The notes under the pieces are model-generated. The model was not told where the DNA came from. It did no database searches and was given only the letters and a program-made list of their open reading frames with translations. A program made the position numbers and the translations under genes. Shown here in pieces: positions 9,901-16,855 of a stretch of DNA of 23,622 bases (position 1 is the stretch's first letter; the number at the start of each line of letters is the position of its first letter). Source of the stretch: Trichosphaerium sp. ATCC 40318 (lineage: Eukaryota; Discosea; Flabellinia; Trichosidae); the NCBI GenBank assembly GCA_038496445.1, contig JALMLS010000241.1:1-23622 (forward strand). Direction: 5' to 3'.

Positions 9901-12900
9901 TACAGCTGTGTCGATCAGTGGACAGAGCTAGGAAAAGAATGGTTAGAGTGCATGTCATGAACCCGAGTAATGTAGAGAGGAGGATACCAGCGAAGTATAA
10001 CATTGCGAGTTTTGCTGCGTTGGGTGTAGGAGAAGAAGTATGCTCATTGAACTTTGACTATGCTAAACAAAAGAAAGACATAGCAAGGGCGTGTGCAAAT
10101 GTAACAATGGAAGATGTCAAGGCAGCTCAAAAGAGATTCAAAGTCAACGGGAACCGACTCACTGAGAAACAAAAGTTGCAAGCTTTCAAATTCATGGCGA
10201 GCTACCAACACATATTTGTTGATTCATTGAAGGAAACAGGAGCGGTTAAAGGAATACAACACCGAATACCTGTTGACAAAGGCACAAGACCGGTTAGTAT
10301 GCCGTACAGAAGAATGAACCCAAAACAAAGAGAAATCGCAAAAGCAGAAATAGAAAAGATGTTAGAGAACAAACAGATCAAGTACTCCAAATCAGAGTGG
10401 TCCTCACCAGTTGTGTTAGTTAAAAAGAACAATGGAGAATGGAGATTCTGCATTGACTTCAGACAACTCAACAAGGTGACGAAAAAGGACGTACATCTGT
10501 TACCAAGAGTAAATGATCTAATGAATGCACTGGCTGGAGCTAAGTTCTTCAGTACGTTTGATGCAATCTCCGGGTATTGGCAGATCCGAATGCATGCAAA
10601 TGATGCTGATAAGACAGCCTTTGCCACAGAGTGGGGTCTGTTCGAGTGCGTCGGTATGCCCTTTGGTCTTAAGAATGCGCAAGCAACTTTCCAAAGACAT
10701 ATGAACCTGATGTTGTCAGGCCTACTCTGGCAGACGTGTCTTTGAGGTAATATCGTCGACGTAACAAAGAGGTGATAATAATATAATAGAGCAACCATAC
10801 AGTGAGTACGTACACTGCTTTGACAGCCCTCCCTTTAACTACGTCTGCTCCCTATTTTTCCCTTTTCATATCTACCCTATCCTTCCTTTTTGATTCATTT
10901 TTTTTGCAGTTTATTCTCTATGCTTGTAGCTATCTGGTGTATAAATATGAGCGCTGTATATTAGGTATTAACTCCTTGCTCAACACTTCTTTTTTCATTT
11001 CTTTTTTATTCTCTTTTTTTTTTTTTTTTTTTTTATTCTTTATTTGCATTCTACATTGTGTCTCTTTTTGTATTTCACATTGAGCATTCCACATTGTGTA
11101 CCATATTGCATTCCACATTGTGCACCATACTGCATTCCACATTGTGCACCACACTGCATTCTGCATTCCACATTTTGCATTCTACATTTTGCATTCCATT
11201 CCACATTGTGTACCATTTTGCATTCCATTCCACATTGTGTACCACTTTCAGTGGTAAAATGAAAACGGGATTTTGGATATAAATCCCACTAAATTCCTTT
11301 GTTTTAGGGATTTTTAAGGTAATTTGTGAAGAATTCTTATTTTTATTTTTTTTTATAGCGGGATTTTTGATAGAATTACCATAATATTCCCTTAAATACA
11401 GAATTTTCAGAATTATTGTACAAAATCCACCAAATAATGTACTAATTTAGTTAGGGTTAGGGTTAGGGCTAGGGTTGAGGTTTATGAAAGTACAAATTAA
11501 GTTAGGGTTAGGGTTTAGTTTTATATTTGCAAAAAACCATCGACACCTTAGGTACATAGGTTTTTCTAGTGAACAATATCCACATGCTATTATTAAAGGT
11601 GCAAAAACCAATGGTACAGGTTAAAGTGCGTTAATCCAAAAAGTAACGGAGAACACGTTTTAGGTGGTTTGGAAAATCACTTAAACATAAATATCTCTTA
11701 CTTATCTGTTTTAGGATGATTAAAGCATTGCAACAGCCTTATTACACCATTAAAGAATGTATTTAAAGCATTAACTCCAAGTACGTTGTTTTTAAAGCTT
11801 ATTTCCACTTAATTTATCAAAAAACCCTACGCATTCTTAATTTAGCATTTACAAACGCATTAACAATTGTTCAGGCTCTCAAAACCAAATGCGATCAAAT
11901 TACTTCTTTCGTTTATGAAGACATGATGTATTTAACTTGTACGTGTTATTTAGGATGTTTGTATTTTGTAATGAAATTATGATCAATAAATAAAATGACT
12001 TTGCACTAAATCTGAACCAAAGTATCGAAATAGTACAAATATTTTGTGTAATTGAAAAAGTATTTTTTATTGAAATCTACAAAAAATACATTAAGAAATG
12101 CTATAAAGAATACATAGAGAATTCTATATAAAATACATACACAATTCCAAAAGTAATACTTTAAGAATTCTATGGGTAATACTTATGGAATTTCATATAA
12201 ATTCAATGGGAATTAAGGAAGAGTTTTTCCGTCTACTTTTCCCATAGGAAAACAGGGTGGATTACTTAAAAATTCCCATTTCTATTTTACTACTGTTGCA
12301 TTCCACATATATCAATTTTATTATATACCATAAAACTTACTTTTATACAACTGCAACATCATGTCTCTACCTGCTTCCAGAACCAGATCTAAATCCGCCT
12401 CTCCAAAAAAAAGAAAGAGGTCTGTCTCTTCTCCTGCCAAAAGAAAGACCCCTTCTAGTACAAGAGATTATACCTTGCCAACAATACACTCTGATTATGT
12501 AGATGAGTTTAGAAGCAAAATGTTCTCTCCTGTATTCACTAAATTGAAAAGAGATAAAAAAACCAAAAGAGTCAAGACCTGCAGAGCTTTGACAAAAGGA
12601 CATGTGGACATATTAAAAGGTACCCACGGTGTAGATCAAATAGAAGGTTGGAGATTAAAATGCAAAATTTCTCCTGACTGCCAACTCAACAAGCATGAAT
12701 GTTGGAGAAGTGACAAGTTTTGTGCAGAGGGTAATAGACCTATGGTTGATTGGTCAAGTATGCAAACCAGGCTTTCTATGTACATTGTGCAGTTTTTGTT
12801 CTGGTACTTTTTTGATATGGAAGTGTATGACAGAGAAAGAGGAAAATGGGTGTTTTTCAATGAGTTTGAAAGAGGAGATATACATTATTCTCATAAATGT

Positions 12901-15900
12901 GGCAATGGTTGGTGTGTGAATCCCTGGCATCAAACATTGGAGCCTGAATTTATGAATGCTCATAGAGAAATGTAAGTGAAAGGGTTTTTTAAATGATGTT
13001 AACATTGTTTTTTTTAGATGTCACAACAGAGTTAAATATGCAGATTGTTATCAATGTGTTGGTCATTATTGGAAAAAAGAAGATGGTACAATTATACAAT
13101 TTCCTACTTGCTTGTTAAGGACCCATGACAAAGCATCAAAAGAAAGTTACAAGCCTAAATATCCAGCATATATGATGACTTCAAGTGAGTATTTGTTATA
13201 TACAGAAGAGCAGCTATTGGAAGAAAATGAAATAGTGAAGCCAATATTACCTCCATGTCCTAAAGCCAAAGATTTAAGAACCAAAAAGATGCAAGGTACA
13301 ATAATTGATCTACCAAAAACCACCAAGGGTAAAAAAGGAAAAAGAAAGGCTAGAAAGAACAGAAAGTAAGACTTATAGGACCAACTACATAACTCAAACA
13401 ATTTAATAAAACAACAAAAAAATCTACAATATAAAGTAAAAAAACCAAACTAAAAAATAAAAAAAGTTAGATAATTTCGTGTGTATTTGACTAAATTTGA
13501 CCAAACCAACTTTTTTGAAATCTACATAAAAAATAGGATAGGGTAGATATGAAAAGGGAAAAATAGGGAGCAGACGTAGTTAAAGGGAGGGCTGTCAAAG
13601 CAGTGTACGTACTCACTGTATGGTTGCTCATTATATTATTATCACCTCTTTGTTACGTCGACGATATTATAGTGTTCAGTAATACCTTTGAAGAACATCT
13701 AGTACACCTGAAATTATTGTTCAAGAGATTGGAGGAACATAACATGAAATTGAAGGCGAAGAAATCAGTTTTATTTAAAGATCAAGTTGAGTTTTTGGGC
13801 CATATCGTGAGCGCTGATGGGATATCTACAAATCCTCGTATAACGGATGCAATACAAAGAGCGAAAAGACCTACAAGTAAAGAAGAAGTAGCTCGCTGCT
13901 TAGGCCTTACAGGGTATTATCGCAAATTTGTACCGAAATACGCACAGATTGTAGAACCGATCAATCGATTACGGAACAAAGACATCAAGTGGTACTGGGG
14001 TAAAGAACAACAAAAGGCTTATGAGAAAATCAAAGACCTGTTGTCATCACCACCTATCTTGAAGCATCCAGACTTCTCAAAGCTGTTTGAAATTCATGTA
14101 GATGCCTCCAATGTAGCAGCTGGTGCAACGTTAGTACAGAGACATGGTAAAAGAGAACATGTCATTGCATATTTCAGCAAGACATTCTCTAAACCACAGA
14201 AGAATTATTCCACCATTGAGAGAGAGATGTTGGGTATCGTGTTAGCGTTAGAAGAGTTTAGAGGATACCTGTCGTTTGCTAAATTCAAATTGATTGTATA
14301 CACAGATCACAAACCGCTACAATATTTACAGGATTTACCCAATCCTCGACCTATGTTAGCAAGGTGGCTGTTAAAAATACAACAATTTGATTTCGTGTTA
14401 GTGTATAAAAAGGGTGTCACCCATACAGACGCGGATGCACTGACAAGAGCTCCGTGGGCACAAGAAGAGTTAAATGCTATATCGGATGATAGTATTAATC
14501 AATACTCATCACGAAGAATGGAAGCAGTGTCATTATGGCATAAAGATTACTCATTTGAAGTAGACCATAGTGTGAAACAGGTGTTGAATGTATTAGAAAA
14601 AGAAAAGGAGACGGAACATATTAACTGGTCGGAGTGTCAGGCAAAAGACCCTGAACTTACAGCATACATCCAGTTTTTAACTAAAGGAAAAGTCCCTCCA
14701 TATGTCATGAAACAAAAGAACTTTAGAAGAGACGTGTTTGTTACCTTCACTCGTAGATTAAAATATGACATGGATACAGGAGTACTGTACCATGTTAATA
14801 GATCACGAGGAGGGTTCGGAAACAAAGCACCATTACAAATAGTTGTACCACAAGCTTTACAGCCATACATACTTCGACAATGTCATGATTTGCCTTTTGC
14901 AGGACATCTAGGATTTGTGAAGACATATGCTAAAGTAATACAACGATTTTATTGGGCAGGTGTATATTCAGACACAAAGGAATGGTGTCGTACATGTCGT
15001 TTGTGTCAGAGAGGTAAAATATCACGATTACCAAAACCAGGTTTTCTAGTGAATTTTCCGATACTGGAACCGATGCAATTGGTAGCTATGGATATTGTTG
15101 GACCCTTACCAGAGACACGTAAAGGCAACAAATATCTACTGGTGATCACAGATCACTTTACTAAATGGGTAGATGTGTATGCAATACCTAGACATAAAGC
15201 AGTAGACGTAGCACCAATATTTGTGAAAGAGTTTTGTTTTCGGTATGGTATACCAAATAGAGTGTTGACAGATCAAGGAGGTGACTTTACAGGAGACCTC
15301 ATGAAAGAAGTGTTCAAAATACTACGAATTGAAGGTAGTAGAACAGCAGCTTTCCATCCACAGACAGATGGACAGGTAGAAAGATTTAATCACACTCTAG
15401 TAGAAATTCTCAGAGCATTTGTTAATGAAAAACAAAATGACTGGGACTACTGGGTACCATACGCGTTATATGCATACAGAACAGCAGTCCACCATGCAAC
15501 TGGATATGCTCCATATGCAATGATGTTTGGCAGAGAACCCAGGTTACCCATAGATATGATATCTAACGAAATCATTGAGATTGAAGATAAATACAACATG
15601 GGTAATTGGGCAGAAGTGTTAGCACATAGATTGCGTTATGCATACCAAATAGCGAGAGAACACATCCTCAAAGCTAAAAAGCAACAGGCGAAGTATTACA
15701 ATGAACGAACACGTCATGTAAACTTTAAGCCAGGGCAGTTAGTGTATGTATTCGTACCTCAGGTGAAAGTAGGACAAAAACAGAAGTTAGCAAAACGATG
15801 GAGAGGTCCCTATGAGATTTTGGAGTTGATGGGTGCTAATACAGCATTGATCAATCTACCAGAAGCTAGTAGAATGAGTCGTGTCATTAACTTCAGACGC

Positions 15901-16855
15901 CTAAAACCATACATTGACTCATTTTTGAGACCGGAAGGGGCTCCGGACAAAGATGAAGTAATGCGTAAGTTTGAAGGCAGAGAGGTAGAATTTCATGACC
16001 AAGACAGGAGTGAGAACTTCGTTGATGAGGAGGAGAGAGTATTAAGAGAGTCAGGAGATGAAATTACAGCCACGAAAGAGCTGACAAAGCAGATAAGAAG
16101 AGTGACGCAAGAAGATAAAGAGAGTAGGGAACCAGTAAAGGACTCACAAAGAGGATATGAACATCGGATAGACATCCTTTTAGAGCTATTGCGAGATGTG
16201 TTGCAATCAGCCAGGATAGTAACTAAAGATGATAACAAATCCATTGTGAAAAGTTTGATTGATAAAGGTAGCCCTTACATGCGAAGCAGTAGCACGCAGA
16301 AGGAGCTATTATCACAAATGTCCAAGTGTAATACAAATGGGAGTTTTATTAAGTGGTTACAGAGGATTATAAAAGAAGAGAAAGAAGTGTTTAAAAGAGA
16401 GAGACGTTTACGAGACTAGATATAAATTGACCTCCATATTTATGGTTTAATGGTTGCTAAGGGTTTCCAATATCTCAGTCAAGTAAACAGCAAAGATAGA
16501 ATTACGTGAACCAAAGAGTCATCTAAAACTGATGGAGTTCAACACTCTCACGTGAGGACACGCTCTAAAGAAAGAGGGGAGTTATGTAAGGAGTAAATAA
16601 TGTAACTTAATGTACATGAGCTCACTTAGAGGAGAATAAATTAGTTGATATCACGTGACGGTTTTAGTCTTTACAATTACGCACTCGAAAATTTACATGG
16701 GCGCCTTTCTTGCGAGCCTCTACAGTATACATTCTGTTTTTGTTTGTTACCCGCCAACCGTTGGCTTGCATCCATTTTGAAAGGTCGTGGCCGGGGTGAG
16801 CTTTGTTGTATCCGGTGTACTTTCTTGTTTCTCGCAAATTGTAGACGTCCGTCAT
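6925..16855 (-). CDS. Host gene split by the retrotransposon: small protein with Gly/Ala-rich hydrophobic segment
   Basis: Three in-phase exons on the minus strand are supported by reading frame and splice sites. Exon A is 16855-16685 (57 codons, ends CGA|GTGCGT), exon B is 7357-7262 (32 codons, after GTTTAG and before GTACGT), and exon C is 7092-6925 (after ATTAG, ending TAA). The product is 144 aa. The N-terminal half is polar, with Trp28 and Trp34. The last third has a hydrophobic segment rich in Gly, Ala and Val (exon B/C join, about residues 85-107) that could cross or enter a membrane. I do not recognise the family. The retrotransposon with its ATTA duplication lies in the first intron, within 10 bases of the donor; without it the intron would be 96 bp. 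The second intron is 169 bp. Alternative: exon A reads on through the empty site and uses a donor 39 bp before exon B; this also keeps phase and adds about 19 Lys-rich residues. The truncated inverted retrotransposon begins 42 bp after the stop codon. Confidence 0.6.
7445..7448. other. Target site duplication ATTA (left)
   Basis: ATTA precedes the TGTAAGG start of the 5' LTR and is repeated at 16676-16679 directly after the TTTACA end of the 3' LTR. Four bases is at the short end for Ty3/Gypsy integration (commonly 4-6). Removing one copy plus the element gives a continuous host gene structure, which supports it as the true insertion scar. Confidence 0.7.
7449..7539 (+). repeat. 5' LTR, 91 bp
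   Basis: Starts TGTAAGGAG and ends TCTTTACA, the standard TG..CA form. It is identical over all 91 bases to 16585-16675. It contains an AATAAA at 7499-7504, a possible polyadenylation signal, and a CACGTG palindrome near its 3' end. It is very short for an autonomous Ty3/Gypsy element. Confidence 0.9.
7543..7568 (+). promoter_or_regulatory. Primer binding site (tRNA 3'-end complement)
   Basis: TGGCGACAGACGCG follows the 5' LTR by three bases. TGG pairs with the CCA end of a tRNA. The reverse complement of the stretch extending to 7568 contains GGTTCAAATC, the form of a tRNA T-loop, then a stem-like stretch and GTCGCCA. This suggests a primer tRNA pairing through the T arm, perhaps tRNA-Ser by its GTCG-CCA end. 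There is one more base than a standard tRNA would need, so the identity is tentative. The site ends right at the gag start codon. Confidence 0.6.
7569..8342 (+). CDS. Gag, N-terminal part up to an in-frame TGA
   Basis: The ATG at 7569 follows the primer binding site directly and opens a 257-codon frame. Residues 1-115 are a highly charged Lys/Glu-rich tail with an acidic Ser run. From about 125 on, the sequence has the look of a retrotransposon Gag capsid, with aromatic and hydrophobic residues such as EEFLARMQRYC and SRIKGRAHRVI. TGA at 8340-8342 stops the frame inside the capsid, but the same frame resumes at once (GCTAAAGAG) and the following residues read like the remaining capsid helices. 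Gag is therefore interrupted by a nonsense codon, read through, or restarted at the ATG at 8364. The same TGA is in the inverted copy. Confidence 0.8.
   Translation: MSKRGSKKEKKSIYVPKKKQDDIEKEMLEEIEAAKDKKERRKGDSNSEQKLKGKPKAPKKKGEEDSDTDEGKGKEESEKKPEKGKHKDRKDNREKEEKGPDTPDESSSSSASSSERSGRLNSVKEEKRRLDRLESLTDINDVERNTVLRLMPHLVYDSEEKPVGVDWYKKDRTPQRCKKITDIEVFSNDHGELEEFLARMQRYCTTFKCNQEACVYVLHSRIKGRAHRVIRSLKFNKNYTLAIYSLLDSFQTVVNMM
8343..10745 (+). CDS. Gag C-terminus, nucleocapsid, protease and RT N-terminal part
   Basis: Continues gag in the same frame; the first ATG is at 8364, giving 793 codons. Counting from that Met, the rest of the capsid runs to about 80, then a His/Gly-rich stretch and a CCHC zinc knuckle (C193, C196, H201, C206). 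An acidic patch is followed by Arg-Asp/Arg-Ser repeats (about 225-290). The aspartic protease shows DSGA at 347-350 and ILLGTTMLKRWG downstream. RT covers SPVVLVKKNNGEWRFCIDFR (681-700), motif A TFDAISGYWQI (Asp733) and motif B GMPFGLKNAQATFQ. The frame ends with a TGA at 10743-10745 created by the insertion, just before where YVDD should follow. The first half of RT is present and undamaged; catalysis needs the part at 13651. Confidence 0.9.
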   Translation, partial: AKEKVAQMCIQENQNVSKFYEYFLSLADKAMMTDKEKATAFLKCVGTEMRQYIVDTLKEKLQDTSMAAVYKIASWYTYKKELGDTEQKRKDEERKRLKAAIEKSRIETLNSVATKRNGSDNDDERDTKRRCTDDYDRNAQQAQWRDQQHQDSGGGHSKHGGGHRYGGYSGYSKRRGYKGQDQIDKYRRPSQPRPRINIKCYRCGGIGHFQDVCPTRLQLNAMDVDGEEDDDGYDRDEEDRRDRRDDRDRHGRCDRRDRSRDRSRDRSRDRRRERSRERSRDRSRNRSRSRSKSRSRRDNKSFWYKASVDQSCHLSTSANFLNMCEELSENKAFHYTVTKAHMSVNGVRVNALMDSGASMCIVDSRLVKRLGLTKSIIPKTSPPIYTADNKQIPSMGVIKLTIAIGKTPMPVTCFVINNFKYKILLGTTMLKRWGMCLDYGRLLLHNYKGDETPITCTQVNDRRTEFANVLTTNAVKIPAYSQCTFVAKLSIPVNEKVGIVEPHRLEDKGGHAALLNDLGLQLCRSVDRARKRMVRVHVMNPSNVERRIPAKYNIASFAALGVGEEVCSLNFDYAKQKKDIARACANVTMEDVKAAQKRFKVNGNRLTEKQKLQAFKFMASYQHIFVDSLKETGAVKGIQHRIPVDKGTRPVSMPYRRMNPKQREIAKAEIEKMLENKQIKYSKSEWSSPVVLVKKNNGEWRFCIDFRQLNKVTKKDVHLLPRVNDLMNALAGAKFFSTFDAISGYWQIRMHANDADKTAFATEWGLFECVGMPFGLKNAQATFQRHMNLMLSGLLWQTCL
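10748..10883 (+). repeat. Left terminal inverted repeat
   Basis: 136 bases, complementary to 13535-13669 with one single-base indel (TAATAGAGC against TAATGAGC). The outer 23 bases (10748-10770) are the exact reverse complement of the pol target region 13647-13669, including the YVDD codons. The rest (from GGTGATAATAAT to CTATCCT) is element-specific. It carries a CGTCGACG palindrome at 10754-10761. Confidence 0.85.
11014..11034 (+). repeat. T21 homopolymer
   Basis: Twenty-one consecutive T. The mirrored copy at 3579-3599 has exactly the same length, which matters for judging whether the two arms are independent. Confidence 0.9.
11044..11245 (+). repeat. Tandem repeat of GCATTCCACATTGTG-type units
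   Basis: Head-to-tail units of about 24 bases (GCATTCCACATTGTGTACCA and variants with GCACC) degrade into shorter GCATTCTACATTTT units and then CATTCCATTCCACATTGTG. It is a minisatellite internal to the endonuclease element. No coding role is supported. Confidence 0.88.
11451..11516 (+). repeat. Telomere-like TTAGGG repeats
   Basis: Two short arrays, TTAGGGTTAGGGTTAGGG with variants (GCTAGGG, TTGAGG) and a second GTTAGGGTTAGGGTTTAG, are separated by about 20 bases. They match the vertebrate- and fungal-type telomere unit and resemble motifs at 21142-21250 in host DNA. Confidence 0.85.
12361..13369 (+). CDS. His-Cys box (I-PpoI-like, His-Me finger) endonuclease
   Basis: Two exons: 12361-12971 and 13018-13369, with a 46-bp intron (GTAAGT..TTTTTAG) that splits an Ile codon. 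The product is 320 aa. Residues 1-32 are Ser/Arg/Lys-rich with PKKRKR, a likely nuclear localisation signal, and the C-terminus is Lys/Arg-rich. The core shows SHKCGNGWCVNPWH (His178, Cys180, Cys185, His190), then Asn199 and Cys205. From memory of I-PpoI, its catalytic His98 and Asn119 and zinc ligands Cys100, Cys105, His110 and Cys125 have exactly these spacings, and Cys121 here corresponds to its Cys41. A second cluster (Cys214, Cys217, His220) follows. The family cuts long, near-palindromic DNA sites using one metal ion. All catalytic and structural residues appear intact. The gene stands alone in the element and probably makes the break that lets it spread. The target is not shown directly; the adjacent CGTCGACG is a candidate. 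Confidence 0.85.
13535..13669 (-). repeat. Right terminal inverted repeat
   Basis: 135 bases pairing with 10748-10883. Its outer 23 bases (13647-13669) are pol coding sequence (Leu-Cys-Tyr-Val-Asp-Asp-Ile), so the repeat overlaps the target. The element-specific part ends at 13646 with TTATCACC. CGTCGACG recurs at 13656-13663, so both ends of the insert keep this palindrome. Confidence 0.85.
13651..16419 (+). CDS. Pol C-terminal part: RT motif C, RNase H, integrase
   Basis: True pol resumes at 13651 with Cys-YVDD-IIVFS; open frame upstream to 13603 is inverted-repeat sequence, not pol. Next come the RT thumb (FLGHIVSADGI, CLGLTGYYRKF) and the Ty3-type RNase H with Asp in HVDAS, Glu in EREMLG, and Asp in YTDHKPL and DADALTR. 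Integrase has an HHCC zinc finger beginning near 14884 (HDLPFAGHLGF, then WCRTCRLCQ). The catalytic triad is Asp at 15091 (AMDIVG), Asp at 15271 (LTDQGGDF) and Glu at 15379 (GQVERFN); the last two are separated by 35 residues as expected. RWRGPYEI is the GPY/F motif. A charged tail of about 150 residues follows, with no recognisable chromodomain. The stop is TAG. All catalytic residues seem intact, but without the RT half before the insert it has no start codon of its own in pol sequence. Confidence 0.92.
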   Translation, partial: CYVDDIIVFSNTFEEHLVHLKLLFKRLEEHNMKLKAKKSVLFKDQVEFLGHIVSADGISTNPRITDAIQRAKRPTSKEEVARCLGLTGYYRKFVPKYAQIVEPINRLRNKDIKWYWGKEQQKAYEKIKDLLSSPPILKHPDFSKLFEIHVDASNVAAGATLVQRHGKREHVIAYFSKTFSKPQKNYSTIEREMLGIVLALEEFRGYLSFAKFKLIVYTDHKPLQYLQDLPNPRPMLARWLLKIQQFDFVLVYKKGVTHTDADALTRAPWAQEELNAISDDSINQYSSRRMEAVSLWHKDYSFEVDHSVKQVLNVLEKEKETEHINWSECQAKDPELTAYIQFLTKGKVPPYVMKQKNFRRDVFVTFTRRLKYDMDTGVLYHVNRSRGGFGNKAPLQIVVPQALQPYILRQCHDLPFAGHLGFVKTYAKVIQRFYWAGVYSDTKEWCRTCRLCQRGKISRLPKPGFLVNFPILEPMQLVAMDIVGPLPETRKGNKYLLVITDHFTKWVDVYAIPRHKAVDVAPIFVKEFCFRYGIPNRVLTDQGGDFTGDLMKEVFKILRIEGSRTAAFHPQTDGQVERFNHTLVEILRAFVNEKQNDWDYWVPYALYAYRTAVHHATGYAPYAMMFGREPRLPIDMISNEIIEIEDKYNMGNWAEVLAHRLRYAYQIAREHILKAKKQQAKYYNERTRHVNFKPGQLVYVFVPQVKVGQKQKLAKRWRGPYEILELMGANTALINLPEASRMSRVINFRRLKPYIDSFLRPEGAPDKDEVMRKFEGREVEFHDQDRSENFVDEEERVLRESGDEITATKELTKQIRRVTQEDKESREPVKDSQRGYEHRIDILLELLRDVLQSARIVTKDDNKSIVKSLIDKGSPYMRSSSTQKELLSQMSKCNTNGSFIKWLQRIIKEEKEVFKRERRLRD
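16567..16581 (+). promoter_or_regulatory. Polypurine tract
   Basis: AAAGAAAGAGGGGAG lies three bases before the 3' LTR, the usual site for plus-strand priming in LTR retrotransposons. The 3' untranslated stretch 16420-16566 shows nothing else. Confidence 0.85.
16585..16675 (+). repeat. 3' LTR, 91 bp
   Basis: Identical to 7449-7539 across its full length. The ATTA target duplication follows at 16676-16679. Confidence 0.9.
16676..16679. other. Target site duplication ATTA (right)
   Basis: Matches 7445-7448. On the minus strand these bases form part of GTGCGTAAT, the proposed 5' splice site region of the host gene. Confidence 0.7.

Larger units (their letters stand above)
10745..13652 (+). mobile_element. 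Endonuclease-bearing TIR element inserted before the RT YVDD codons
   Basis: Removing exactly 2,908 bases joins the two halves of pol in frame: the Cys codon before YVDD is split TG|T. TCTTTG occurs on both sides (10739-10744 and 13647-13652) and is a candidate 6-bp target duplication. Inverted repeats of 136 and 135 bases (10748-10883 and 13535-13669) bound it. Inside are a T21 tract, a tandem repeat, telomere-like motifs, and one gene on the same strand as pol encoding a His-Cys box endonuclease. There is no DDE transposase, tyrosine recombinase or RT of its own. 11246-11450 and 11517-12360 are AT-rich with no supported gene. The nearest known logic is homing by a site-specific nuclease, but long TIRs are not a feature of homing introns or inteins. 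I infer a nuclease-mobilised element of a kind I do not recognise. Confidence 0.8.
7449..16675 (+). mobile_element. Ty3/Gypsy LTR retrotransposon, complete ends, pol interrupted
   Basis: The 9,227-bp element has identical 91-bp LTRs, a primer binding site, one long gag-pol reading frame, and a polypurine tract before the 3' LTR. Domain order is Gag, zinc knuckle, protease, RT, RNase H, integrase; RNase H before integrase is the Ty3/Gypsy order. Without the ~2.9-kb insert at 10745-13652 it would be about 6.3 kb, a usual size. The two defects are the in-frame TGA at 8340-8342 and the insert. Identical LTRs suggest recent integration, though 91 bp gives little power. No chromodomain is evident in the integrase tail. 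Confidence 0.92.

Noticed and set aside
13603-13650. Start of the pol 3' frame at an upstream ATG
   Set aside because: These codons come from the terminal inverted repeat, not pol; Pol homology begins at the Cys codon at 13651.
10745-13652. Insert as a group I intron or spliceosomal intron in pol
   Set aside because: The left edge has AGGTAATA, which looks like a splice donor, but there is no AG acceptor at the exact right edge; the nearest AG would remove YVDD. Long terminal inverted repeats and an internal spliceosomal intron do not suit a self-splicing group I intron, and I could not see its core elements.
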